Origin: Methylobacter sp.
Lineage (GTDB): Bacteria > Pseudomonadota > Gammaproteobacteria > Methylococcales > Methylomonadaceae
Length of the DNA stretch: 34,644 bases
Assembly (NCBI GenBank): GCA_004299305.1
Contig: SCPZ01000102.1
Span: forward strand, 1 to 34,644
Direction of reading: 5' to 3'
Below are positions 1-7,811 of this stretch, in pieces (position 1 is the first letter of the stretch; every line of letters begins with the position of its first letter). The notes under the pieces were generated by a model. That model saw nothing but the letters and a program-made list of their open reading frames with translations, ran no database searches and was not told the origin of the DNA. The position numbers and the translations under genes were made by a program.

Positions 1-61
1 CAACAAGTCTCGCCACAGGAATTGCTCAATTAAATCAAACATTCACATCCCTGTGCTCTGG

Positions 62-204
62 ATCCCGGCAATCCCTGCCGGGATGACGGTGTCTCCCAGA
101 CACTTGTGTATAAAGATGAGCGCTCCGGCGTGGGAATGCCGCCAGTGACGCTCCAGCGTCACGCAACGCTGGAGCGTTGCCGGATGAATTCCCACGCCGG
201 AGCG
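62..204. repeat. Palindromic repeat cluster before cobW 3' end
   Basis: The first 300 bases hold no supportable gene. Two hairpin elements are visible. A short one at 62-84 has ATCCCGGCA facing TGCCGGGAT. A larger one at 121-204 has perfect 17-base arms, CGCTCCGGCGTGGGAAT (121-137) and its complement (188-204), with two smaller self-complementary segments inside (147-160 and 165-178). Nested hairpins like this are typical of dispersed REP/MITE-like elements. It lies downstream of the minus-strand cobW gene. Confidence 0.75.
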
Positions 205-221
205 TGGGAACTATTTGGGCT

Positions 222-248
222 GGGTATATTTATTCTTGGTAATCGCCT
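222..248 (+). repeat. 27-bp repeat, inverted copy near the other window end
   Basis: The 27 bases starting GGGTATATTTATTCTTGG match the reverse complement of 34525-34551 at 26 of 27 positions by eye. The two copies lie in opposite orientation about 34.3 kb apart, just outside the first and last genes of the window. What the repeat belongs to cannot be told from two copies. Confidence 0.7.
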
Positions 249-299
249 TAATTTCCATCCCTTAATCCGTGTTCTATTGTAGGTTTAAGTCGGTACGGG

Positions 300-1406
300 T
301 TATTTCCAGACAGTCCCGGTCAAGTTGGATAACAGCGCCGCGACCGTATTACGGTTCAAGTGGTAACCGATAAAAACCAGTTCCGATTCCTTTGCGGGTT
401 GTTTGGCTGTATCGGCGCTTATCGCAACTCGGGTGCGTACAGCTTGCACTAGAACCGATTGATAAGCGTCAGTCAGGATAAAGCCTTTGCAGCGCAATAA
501 GGGTTCCGCTTTAGCCACCTCGATTAACGCTCGTTTCAGTGTTTCCGGCTGCTGAGGCTCCTGGCTGCGCAAGACGAACGACAGCCAGCCGGGGTCCTGT
601 TCGTGGAAATGTTTGTGCGTCGCCAGTCCATGGCTGTGACTGGTCAAACCCGAATGGGCGTGACCGTTCAGTCTGACATGATTGCCCAAGGTCGGCGTAT
701 CGGAGCCGGGTATCGGTGTAAATCGGTGGTTGTGAGGGATAAAGGTCGGCTGGTGCAGGCGCAACCCCAGGGCAAGCCTGATGTCCAGCTGCGCGTTGTA
801 AGCGAGTTCCAGAAAACGTACATTCGGCGCACGGTTCCTAACCCGTTGTTCGGCAAGCAGCAAAGCATCCTCATCCAGCGCGTCGATTTTGTTCAATACC
901 ACCACATCGGCATATTCGAGTTGCTGCTCGAACAAGTTTGCGACTGAATTTGCAACCGCAGCGTGCGGATTGTCAGAAAATTGTTCACGATCGAATTGAT
1001 CGGACAATAATAACGGCGTATCCACCACGGCCAAAGTGGCATCAAGGATGAAATCCCCGGCCAGTTCGGGCGTTTGCAACAATTCCATGACCGCTGTAGG
1101 CAACGCAAGGCCGGAAGTTTCTATCAATACATGATCGACATTGGCCCTGCGTCCGGCGATAGCCTGCATGGTCGGGATAAAGTGCTCGTCATCGCCGTAG
1201 GCAATCAGGCCGTAAGGGAAATCATGAATCCGCACATGCTCGGCATCGCCAACGCTGTCGTTAATTAAAGCGCCATCAATCGAAACCTCGCCGAACTCAT
1301 TAATCAATAAGGCAAGGCGTCGGCTTTGCCTGGCTTTAACCAAGCTGCCCAACAAGGTGGTTTTACCGGAACCGAGAAAGCCGGTAACGATGGTGACTGG
1401 AATCAT
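300..1406 (-). CDS. cobW: CobW-type GTPase lacking the CxCC motif
   Basis: P-loop GTPase of the CobW/COG0523 family, thought to deliver metal (cobalt) during aerobic cobalamin synthesis. Visible motifs are the Walker A loop GFLGSGKTT (about residues 9-17), the NEFG switch region, the ETSGLA Walker B-side motif and the NKID guanine motif. A His-rich linker (HNH, HAHSG, HSHG, HKHFHE) precedes the C-terminal CobW_C domain. The oddity is at residues 61-72, where relatives carry GCxCC: this protein reads FPYGLIAYGDD, with no cysteine. The start at 1406 is chosen because its ATG overlaps the cobJ-cobK stop as ATGA; an in-frame ATG at 1421 is the alternative. The neighbouring cobJ-cobK supports a cobalamin role. 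Family confident; exact metal role inferred. Confidence 0.9.
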   Translation of the reverse strand: MIPVTIVTGFLGSGKTTLLGSLVKARQSRRLALLINEFGEVSIDGALINDSVGDAEHVRIHDFPYGLIAYGDDEHFIPTMQAIAGRRANVDHVLIETSGLALPTAVMELLQTPELAGDFILDATLAVVDTPLLLSDQFDREQFSDNPHAAVANSVANLFEQQLEYADVVVLNKIDALDEDALLLAEQRVRNRAPNVRFLELAYNAQLDIRLALGLRLHQPTFIPHNHRFTPIPGSDTPTLGNHVRLNGHAHSGLTSHSHGLATHKHFHEQDPGWLSFVLRSQEPQQPETLKRALIEVAKAEPLLRCKGFILTDAYQSVLVQAVRTRVAISADTAKQPAKESELVFIGYHLNRNTVAALLSNLTGTVWK

Positions 1407-3007
1407 GCGTTGATGTTCCATGCTTGTAATTGCCGCAATACCGCATCGAAAGTTGAGCTGGTAAACGGATATTCAAGTTTCGGACGCTTGATCACCAGCA
1501 ACGGGATGTTCAGCGCCTGTGTTGCCGCGACTTTGGCTTGATAGCCGCCCGCATCGCCGGAATCTTTGGTGATGACGCAATCGATGTTTAAATCCCGCCA
1601 CAAGGCTGTGTTGAACGCTTCAGAGAACGGCCCTTGCATCGCGCAAATATGGCTGCGCGGCACGCCCAGATCGATGGCCCTTTGGATGAATTCAGGCTCA
1701 GGCGTTATGCGCACAAACCACTCGCACTCAGCGGCTCCCGGCGCATTGAGAAAGCTAGCTAAGTTTTTGGAGCCTGTCGTCAGGAAAATGCGTTGACCTA
1801 GGTTAATGGCCTGTTTGGCTGCCTGCTCTATAGAACACGTAGGATGTGGTGACGAAGGAAGCGCATCAATATCAATTTCCCCTTGCAAAAGATGCGCTTC
1901 ACTGCGTTCAGCACATCCTACGGAGCTGGGCCGCTCATAGCGCAGATAGGGGATGTTCAAGCTTTTCGACAAGCCCATCAATTGTTCCGAGATCAAGCTG
2001 GCGTAAGGATGCGTTGCATCGACAATGGCCCGCGCCTGATGTTGGTTTAGCGCCTGTTTTTGCGCTTCAACGCCCTGATGCCCGGCCCAGACCGATACGC
2101 CGGAACAATGCCGGGCGGCAACCTCGCCGCCGTATTCCGTAGCGGCGGATACCACGACCGGATAACCTTGCTGCGCCAGCTCGTTAGCAAGCCGGTTGCC
2201 GTCGCTGGTGCCGGAAAACACCCATAGCGCTTGCTCGGGCAGTTCAGCAACAACCGGCTGTTCGGCGGGGGCGTCCCAGTTATTGTAGCCGCGCGGCGTA
2301 AAAATAAAGCCGCGTTTGCGTTGGGTAAAGCGGTTGCCGATTACAATGGTGGTCAGCATGTCGAACTGCAAAGACAACAAGTCTTCCAGAGGATGAATGC
2401 TGACTTCCTGGCCGGGCCGATAGGCGTTATGTATCACGCCACACAGGGTCTTCGGCGATTTGGACTCCAGCATGATGTTGAGGATGCGGTACACGCCTTC
2501 CTGGCGACCGGCGCTTTGCACGTTGTACAACACACAGGCCAGATCAGCTTGGGCGATATGGCGTCCGCGTTGCTCAATCCAGTCCCAAGGGCATAAGAGG
2601 TCGGACAGGCTCAGCGTGGCAAAATCGTGCGACAAGGGCGAGCCTAATAACGAGGCGCAGGCATTGGCGGAGGTAATGCCGGGAATCACATTGACTTCAT
2701 AATCATCGTCTTCGCGCATTTCATCGAAAGCCAGCGCCGCCATCGCATAAATGCCGATGTCGCCGCTGGAAATCAATGCGACTTTTGCGCCGCTACGGGC
2801 TTTTTCAATCGCCAATAAAGCGCGCTCGCGTTCCTGGGTTAGCGGTGGCGTGTGGATTTCCTTATTCTCTATCCACGGCGCTATCCAGCGCAAATACAGG
2901 TCATAGGCTACGATCACATCGCTATTTCGCAATGCCGCTTCGGCGCGCGGGACGATTAAGTCGCTAAAGCCGGGACCGACCGAAACCAAATTCAATACAC
3001 CTTTCAT
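1403..3007 (-). CDS. cobJK: Fused precorrin-3B C17-methyltransferase / precorrin-6A reductase
   Basis: Two-domain enzyme of aerobic cobalamin synthesis. The N-terminal domain (about 1-240) is a CobJ SAM-dependent methyltransferase: VSVGPG near the start, SSGDIGIYAMA and PGITSANACASLLGSPLSHDF. The C-terminal domain (about 258-530) is CobK: WVFSGTSDGNRLA at its start, DATHPYA, LRYERP, FLTTGSKNL and the terminal ITKDSG. CobJ does ring contraction and CobK the NADPH reduction of precorrin-6A; fusion could channel intermediates. I take the ATG at 3007 (GGAT upstream at good spacing) rather than the GTG at 3019. About 30 residues after LRYERP (containing CAERSEAH) are encoded by a palindromic repeat (1839-1921) sitting in frame, so CobK is longer than normal there. 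Translationally coupled to cobW by ATGA. Confidence 0.93.
   Translation of the reverse strand: MKGVLNLVSVGPGFSDLIVPRAEAALRNSDVIVAYDLYLRWIAPWIENKEIHTPPLTQERERALLAIEKARSGAKVALISSGDIGIYAMAALAFDEMREDDDYEVNVIPGITSANACASLLGSPLSHDFATLSLSDLLCPWDWIEQRGRHIAQADLACVLYNVQSAGRQEGVYRILNIMLESKSPKTLCGVIHNAYRPGQEVSIHPLEDLLSLQFDMLTTIVIGNRFTQRKRGFIFTPRGYNNWDAPAEQPVVAELPEQALWVFSGTSDGNRLANELAQQGYPVVVSAATEYGGEVAARHCSGVSVWAGHQGVEAQKQALNQHQARAIVDATHPYASLISEQLMGLSKSLNIPYLRYERPSSVGCAERSEAHLLQGEIDIDALPSSPHPTCSIEQAAKQAINLGQRIFLTTGSKNLASFLNAPGAAECEWFVRITPEPEFIQRAIDLGVPRSHICAMQGPFSEAFNTALWRDLNIDCVITKDSGDAGGYQAKVAATQALNIPLLVIKRPKLEYPFTSSTFDAVLRQLQAWNINA
1839..1921 (-). repeat. Palindromic repeat inserted in frame in cobK
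   Basis: In gene direction the left arm begins GTAGGATGTGCTGAACGCAG and continues to GCGCATC (1921 to 1891). After a 23-base loop the complementary arm runs GATGCGCTTCC to CATCCTAC (1867 to 1839). A related element with the same GGATGTGCTGAAC...GTGAAGCGCATC arm lies outside genes at 20354-20410. The reading frame of the cobJ-cobK fusion is open through it. Confidence 0.85.
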
Positions 3008-3078
3008 TTTGTTATCCACTGATTATTAATCTGTAATAGTAACTACTCACCCCCTTTCTTAACCGTAAAGCCGATGTT

Positions 3079-3146
3079 GAACAGCCCAAAGCCAGCTTTG
3101 GACTCCAGAGAGCGTGGCTGTCGGAGTTCAAAGCTGGCTTTGAACA
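3079..3146. repeat. Hairpin element between cobJ-cobK and the c-di-GMP gene
   Basis: AAAGCCAGCTTTGGACTCC is followed about 16 bases later by its near complement, GGAGTTCAAAGCTGGCTTT. The second arm contains the palindrome TTCAAAGCTGGCTTTGAA. A related element with compensating base changes lies at 25554-25623. It fills most of the 180-base gap and could act as a bidirectional hairpin; no U-run terminator is evident. Confidence 0.7.
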
Positions 3147-3189
3147 GGGCGGGGTGTGCATGATAGGGTAATACTTACCCGAATAGAAG

Positions 3190-5673
3190 CTACTTGAAAT
3201 TTATCTGTGCTTCGATAGGATTGGTTTGGCGCCGGTTTTCTACCACAGCCCGTACCTTTCGTTCAAACTCTTCTACGGGTAGGGGATGGCTCAGGTAATA
3301 GCCTTGCACATTTTCACAGCCGAGTTGCACAAGCTGATCAAGTTGCTCTTCAGTTTCAACGCCTTCGGCCAGCACTTGAATGCTCAATGTCTGTCCCAAC
3401 TGGATAATCGCCTGAACAATGGCCTTATTTTCCTGTTGCCCTTGGGATAGGTTGTTGACAAATGACTGATCGATTTTGAACCTGTCTATCGTAAACCGGT
3501 TGATGTAACTCAAAGAGGAATAGCCTGCGCCAAAGTCGTCGATGGCAAAGGTCACGCCTAGTTTTTTGAGCTCTATCATCACTTTCACAATGGCTTCTGT
3601 ATCTACCATCAACGACGTTTCAGTGAGTTCCAGTTCCAGATAATGGGGATCGAGGCCGGATAACGCGAGGGCTGAGCGTACCGATTTCAACATATTGCCC
3701 TGCTTGAATTGTAGCGCAGACACGTTGACGTTGACGGTTAACTTTAATCCCGCGTCATGCCACTTACGATTCTGTCGGCAAGCCTCGTATAACACCCAAT
3801 CGCCTATCGGCACGATCAGGCCGATATCCTCCGCTACCGGAATGAATGTGGCTGGAGGCACCTGTTCACCGATAGCTTTTGTCCATCGCAGCAAGGCCTC
3901 CGCTCCGACCAATTGACGCTCCTTAATGGAATATTGCGGCTGGTAATATAGGCTTAATTCACCTTTTTCGAGCGCTTGGCGCAGGCTATTTTCCATGTTT
4001 ATGCGCTCGGCCGAGATGATGTTCATGTCGTTGGAAAAGAAACGGAAGGTATTGCGGCCCTGTTTTTTGGCTGCATACATCGCGGTATCCGCTTTATTGA
4101 GCAATTCTTCGAAATTCTCGCTGTCTTCCGGGTAAATGCTGATGCCGATGCTGAATGAGGTAATGATTGGTATGCCCTCTACATTAAAGGGTTCATTGAG
4201 TTGCAAAAGGATTTTTTGGGCGATTTGTACCGCAGTATCGTTATCCTTTAAGTCGGTCAACACGATGATAAATTCATCCCCGCCTTGGCGGCAGATAATA
4301 TCGACTTCGCGTAAACAGTTGACCAAGCGGATTGCGATTTCCTGCAATAGGTGGTCGCCGACATCATGCCCCAAGGTATCGTTGATCTGTTTGAAACGGT
4401 CGAGATCGAGAAAAAGCAATGCCAGTAATGCGTTATTGCGAGCCGCGTGTGCAACAGCCTGTTCAAAGCGATCTCTCAGCAGGGTGCGGTTGGGCAGGTT
4501 GGTCAACGCATCGTGGTGCGCCATGTATTCAATCTTGGCCTCAATTTCCTTGCGTTCGGTGATATCGGAAAACACCGCGCTGTAATGGGTTAACCGGCCT
4601 TGTGCATCGCATACGGTCGAGATACCGAACAATGCCGGGAATAATTCACCGTTCTTGCGCCGGTTCCATACTTCGCCTTGCCAATAGCCCTTTTCATGGA
4701 GTGTCTGTTTCATGCGCTCATAAAATGCTGCATCGTGGCGATCCGATGTGAGTAAGCTGGGATTCCTGCCGATCACCTCGTTGGGAAGATAGCCGGTGAT
4801 ATGGGTAAAGGACTGGTTAACATCAACAATTTTATTAGCCGCATCGCACAGTATGATGCTTTCCCCACTGTTCTCAAATACCTTCGCCAGTAACTTTAGG
4901 CGCTCTTCAGTCTGTTTTAAGTAATCAATGTCCGTATGCATGCCCAGCATCCGCAAAGGCGCACCTTCCAAATCGCGTTCGACGATGTTGCCGACCGACA
5001 AAATCCATTTCCATGACCCGTCCGCGCAGGCCTGCCGAAATTCAGCCCGGTATTCCGGCAGCTTTCCTGCTAAGTAGGCTTGATAGGTATTTTCTATGGT
5101 TTCCCTGTCATCGGGATGCATTCGTTCCAACCGGGCGGCATTGGTTTCCTCAAATGCTTCAGGGGCATAGCCCAGCATAGTAGCGTACTCATCATTGACG
5201 ATGGTTCGCCCTGTCTTGATGTCGAGGTCGTAAAAACCCTGGCGAGCGGCGAGCATCGACAAGCGCAGGCGCTCTTCTTTAATCCGCAATTCGTTGGTTA
5301 AGCGATGGGAGCGTATGACGAAGCGCAGACGATGCACCAGCAAGGGCCAGATGATGGGCTTGTGGATGAAATCCGACGCACCCATCGCAAAAATGCGCTC
5401 GATTGAGGCGCTGTCTTCCACCCCGGTGAGCATGACGACCGGTATCGTCGTGCAGCAACCCGGCAGCCGCTCAAGCAAAGCCTCAAAGCAAGCGAAGCCG
5501 TCCATATCGGGCATGATGATGTCGAGCAGCACCAGATCAGGGGGATTCTCAACCGCCAAGGCGACACCGGTCAGGGCATTTTCCGCCTCAATGACTTCGA
5601 AACCATGAGGGGACAGCATTCTCTGAATTAACAGCCGGGTCACCGCATCATCGTCAATTACCAATATTTTCAT
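3190..5673 (-). CDS. Response regulator REC-PAS-PAS-GGDEF-EAL
   Basis: Cytoplasmic response regulator for cyclic di-GMP turnover. Domains in order: REC (1-120, phospho-acceptor Asp51 in LLDIIMPDMDGF, acidic IDDD near the start), two PAS domains with PAC ends (about 130-250 and 260-375), GGDEF (380-540) and EAL (550-810). The GGDEF signature is intact at 464-468, with an RxxD inhibitory site (Arg455, Asp458) at the expected five-residue spacing. The EAL motif (592-594, EALLRW) and DDFGAGYSS are also intact. It could therefore both make and degrade c-di-GMP; which dominates is not visible. The start ATG overlaps the previous gene's stop and has a GGAAGG ribosome site. It is the last gene of the receptor-YfiR-kinase operon, so the hybrid kinase is its likely phosphodonor. 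Confidence 0.93.
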   Translation of the reverse strand: MKILVIDDDAVTRLLIQRMLSPHGFEVIEAENALTGVALAVENPPDLVLLDIIMPDMDGFACFEALLERLPGCCTTIPVVMLTGVEDSASIERIFAMGASDFIHKPIIWPLLVHRLRFVIRSHRLTNELRIKEERLRLSMLAARQGFYDLDIKTGRTIVNDEYATMLGYAPEAFEETNAARLERMHPDDRETIENTYQAYLAGKLPEYRAEFRQACADGSWKWILSVGNIVERDLEGAPLRMLGMHTDIDYLKQTEERLKLLAKVFENSGESIILCDAANKIVDVNQSFTHITGYLPNEVIGRNPSLLTSDRHDAAFYERMKQTLHEKGYWQGEVWNRRKNGELFPALFGISTVCDAQGRLTHYSAVFSDITERKEIEAKIEYMAHHDALTNLPNRTLLRDRFEQAVAHAARNNALLALLFLDLDRFKQINDTLGHDVGDHLLQEIAIRLVNCLREVDIICRQGGDEFIIVLTDLKDNDTAVQIAQKILLQLNEPFNVEGIPIITSFSIGISIYPEDSENFEELLNKADTAMYAAKKQGRNTFRFFSNDMNIISAERINMENSLRQALEKGELSLYYQPQYSIKERQLVGAEALLRWTKAIGEQVPPATFIPVAEDIGLIVPIGDWVLYEACRQNRKWHDAGLKLTVNVNVSALQFKQGNMLKSVRSALALSGLDPHYLELELTETSLMVDTEAIVKVMIELKKLGVTFAIDDFGAGYSSLSYINRFTIDRFKIDQSFVNNLSQGQQENKAIVQAIIQLGQTLSIQVLAEGVETEEQLDQLVQLGCENVQGYYLSHPLPVEEFERKVRAVVENRRQTNPIEAQINFK

Positions 5674-7811
5674 GTCACACCTTCCTGATTATTTATGTCC
5701 TTGAACATAAATTGACTGAACTGCTCCGGCGCTAGCGGCCTGCTGAAGAAGTATCCTTGTACGGTATCACAGTCATGCTGTCTGAGAAAGTCAAGCTGCT
5801 GCTGGTTTTCCACGCCTTCCGCGACGACTTCCAGTGACAAGCTTTTAGCCAAGGCGATGATGGCCGAGGTAATCATATTGTCATCTTCGTCGTGAGGAAT
5901 ATCGCGCACAAACGATTGGTCGATTTTTAGTTCCGAAATGGGCAATTTTTTTAAATACGACAGTGAGGAATAGCCCGTGCCGAAATCGTCAATGCTGATT
6001 CTTATACCCAGCGTCCGAATCTCTTGTAGGATGGCCATAGCCTCATGAACCCCCATCATTAAAGTGCTCTCCGTTAGCTCCAGTTTGAGGTAAGGCGAGG
6101 CCAGTCCGGTGCTGTCCAATACCTCGCGGATATGCAGTAAAAAATCCTTGTGGCGGAATTGAACAGCGGAAACATTCACCGCCACGGTGAGCGGCGGCAT
6201 ACCCGCCAACTGCCAAGTACGCAATTGGCGACAGGCAGTGTCTAGAACCCAAGCGCCGATTGGGACAATCAGCCCGGATTCTTCTGCGATAGGAATGAAC
6301 TGGTCGGGAGGCACTAAACCGAGCTCCGGGTGCTGCCAGCGCACCAGCGCTTCCATGCCTATGGTTTTATTGCTTTGTAAATTAACCTTGGGTTGATAGT
6401 GCAGTACCAGCTCATTGCGCTCGATTGCATGACGCAATCGATTTTCCAGCGATAGTTTGTGAAAGGCCGCAATATGGAGGTCTTTGCTAAAAAACCGGTG
6501 GGAATTTTGTCCCTGTTCGCGTGCATGGTTCATCGCGAACTCTCCGTTCTTGATGAAGGTATCTACATCTTCCCCATCTTCGGGATAGACGGCGATACCG
6601 ATATTCGCCACTAAGTGGATTTCGTTGCCCTCTACTTCAAAGGCGGACTCCATCTCCTTGAAAATGCGTTTGACTACTTTGATGCTGTCGCGGGTATCTC
6701 GAATGGAATTGAGCATGACGATGAACTCGCTGTCGCCCAGCCGGGAAACGGTTGTTGCCGGTTTTTCCAAATTCCTGGTAACGGCTATATAGTCGCTGTT
6801 TCGGACCGCATGAGCCAGGCGTTCTGTAAACAGTTGCAGAACGCGATCCCCAACGGTTGCGCCCAGTGTTTCGTTGATACGCTTGAAACGGTCGATGCCG
6901 ACAAAAAGACCCGCCAAACAAAGCCCATTGCGGGCGCAATGGCCGATAGACTGATTAAAAATAGTCTTGAACAGGGTGCGGTTAGGCAAACTGGTCAATG
7001 GATCGTAGTAGGAAAGATGATGCACTTGATCTTCGATCCGGCGACGTTCGGTAATATCCTGCACCGTGCCGTGTATCTTTTCGACGCGTTCTTGCTGCAT
7101 CTCGGCTTCCCCTTGGATATGCGCGACATGCACCGTTTTATCGGCATGTACTAGGCGTATTTCCAAGGAAAATGCATGGCCTTGTTTCATGCACAGTTCC
7201 AACGCCTGTTGCAGGCGCTGGAGATTGGCTGGATGAACGGTCTTGAACAGCGAGAGGCGAGGGCTATAAGAATATTTCGGGGCAAGGTCCAGCACCTTCA
7301 ATGCTTCTTCCGACCAAGTTATGTAGTCGGTACAGCGCTCCCAATCCCAGTTGCCCAAATGGGCGATTTTTTGGGCATTGCGTAATACGGCTTCGTTATG
7401 ATCCAGCTCTTTCAATGCCCCGCTGGCGCGTATCATGTAGTTCAGGCGGTAGGGCAGCGTCGGCCAGTTAATCGGTTTGGCAATGAAATCCGTCGCTCCC
7501 AGGCCGAAACAACGATGAATGGATTTCACGTCGTCGATCCCGGTCAGCATTACGATGGGCAACAAGCGGGTTTCGGGTATGGCACGCAACGATTCAAGGC
7601 AGGTAAAGCCATCCATGTCAGGCATCATCACATCAAGCAGAATCAGGTTGGGATGGTGCTCAAGAAACATGTCCAGACCTGTTTGAGCATCGGTTGCAGT
7701 CAATACGTCAAAACCTTCGCATGACAGAATCTCCTTTAGCATGAGGCAGGTCATGTCATCGTCGTCAATCGTCAAAATCAATGGACGTGATCCTTGCCGG
7801 GCGATGCTCAT
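5670..7811 (-). CDS. Response regulator REC-PAS-degenerate GGDEF-EAL (likely phosphodiesterase)
   Basis: Domains: REC (about 10-130, Asp60 in [12 protein letters not shown]), PAS (135-255, ending DITERRRIE), GGDEF-like (265-430) and EAL (440-700). The GGDEF signature has become GDSEF (359-363, RLGDSEF), and a short insertion ([12 protein letters not shown]) precedes it, so cyclase activity is unlikely. The EAL residues are kept (EALVRW at 487-492, DDFGTGYSS), which suggests a c-di-GMP phosphodiesterase whose dead GGDEF may sense GTP, as in other composite proteins. It starts inside the 3' end of the hybrid kinase gene (4-base ATGA overlap, GAGG upstream) and its stop overlaps the start of the second regulator. 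The paired regulators differ mainly in the state of the GGDEF site, so one kinase may drive opposing outputs. Confidence 0.93.
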   Translation of the reverse strand: MSIARQGSRPLILTIDDDDMTCLMLKEILSCEGFDVLTATDAQTGLDMFLEHHPNLILLDVMMPDMDGFTCLESLRAIPETRLLPIVMLTGIDDVKSIHRCFGLGATDFIAKPINWPTLPYRLNYMIRASGALKELDHNEAVLRNAQKIAHLGNWDWERCTDYITWSEEALKVLDLAPKYSYSPRLSLFKTVHPANLQRLQQALELCMKQGHAFSLEIRLVHADKTVHVAHIQGEAEMQQERVEKIHGTVQDITERRRIEDQVHHLSYYDPLTSLPNRTLFKTIFNQSIGHCARNGLCLAGLFVGIDRFKRINETLGATVGDRVLQLFTERLAHAVRNSDYIAVTRNLEKPATTVSRLGDSEFIVMLNSIRDTRDSIKVVKRIFKEMESAFEVEGNEIHLVANIGIAVYPEDGEDVDTFIKNGEFAMNHAREQGQNSHRFFSKDLHIAAFHKLSLENRLRHAIERNELVLHYQPKVNLQSNKTIGMEALVRWQHPELGLVPPDQFIPIAEESGLIVPIGAWVLDTACRQLRTWQLAGMPPLTVAVNVSAVQFRHKDFLLHIREVLDSTGLASPYLKLELTESTLMMGVHEAMAILQEIRTLGIRISIDDFGTGYSSLSYLKKLPISELKIDQSFVRDIPHDEDDNMITSAIIALAKSLSLEVVAEGVENQQQLDFLRQHDCDTVQGYFFSRPLAPEQFSQFMFKDINNQEGVT

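Noticed and set aside
3008-3189. Cobalamin riboswitch upstream of cobJ-cobK
   Set aside because: The gap is mostly a palindromic repeat and lacks conserved riboswitch boxes.
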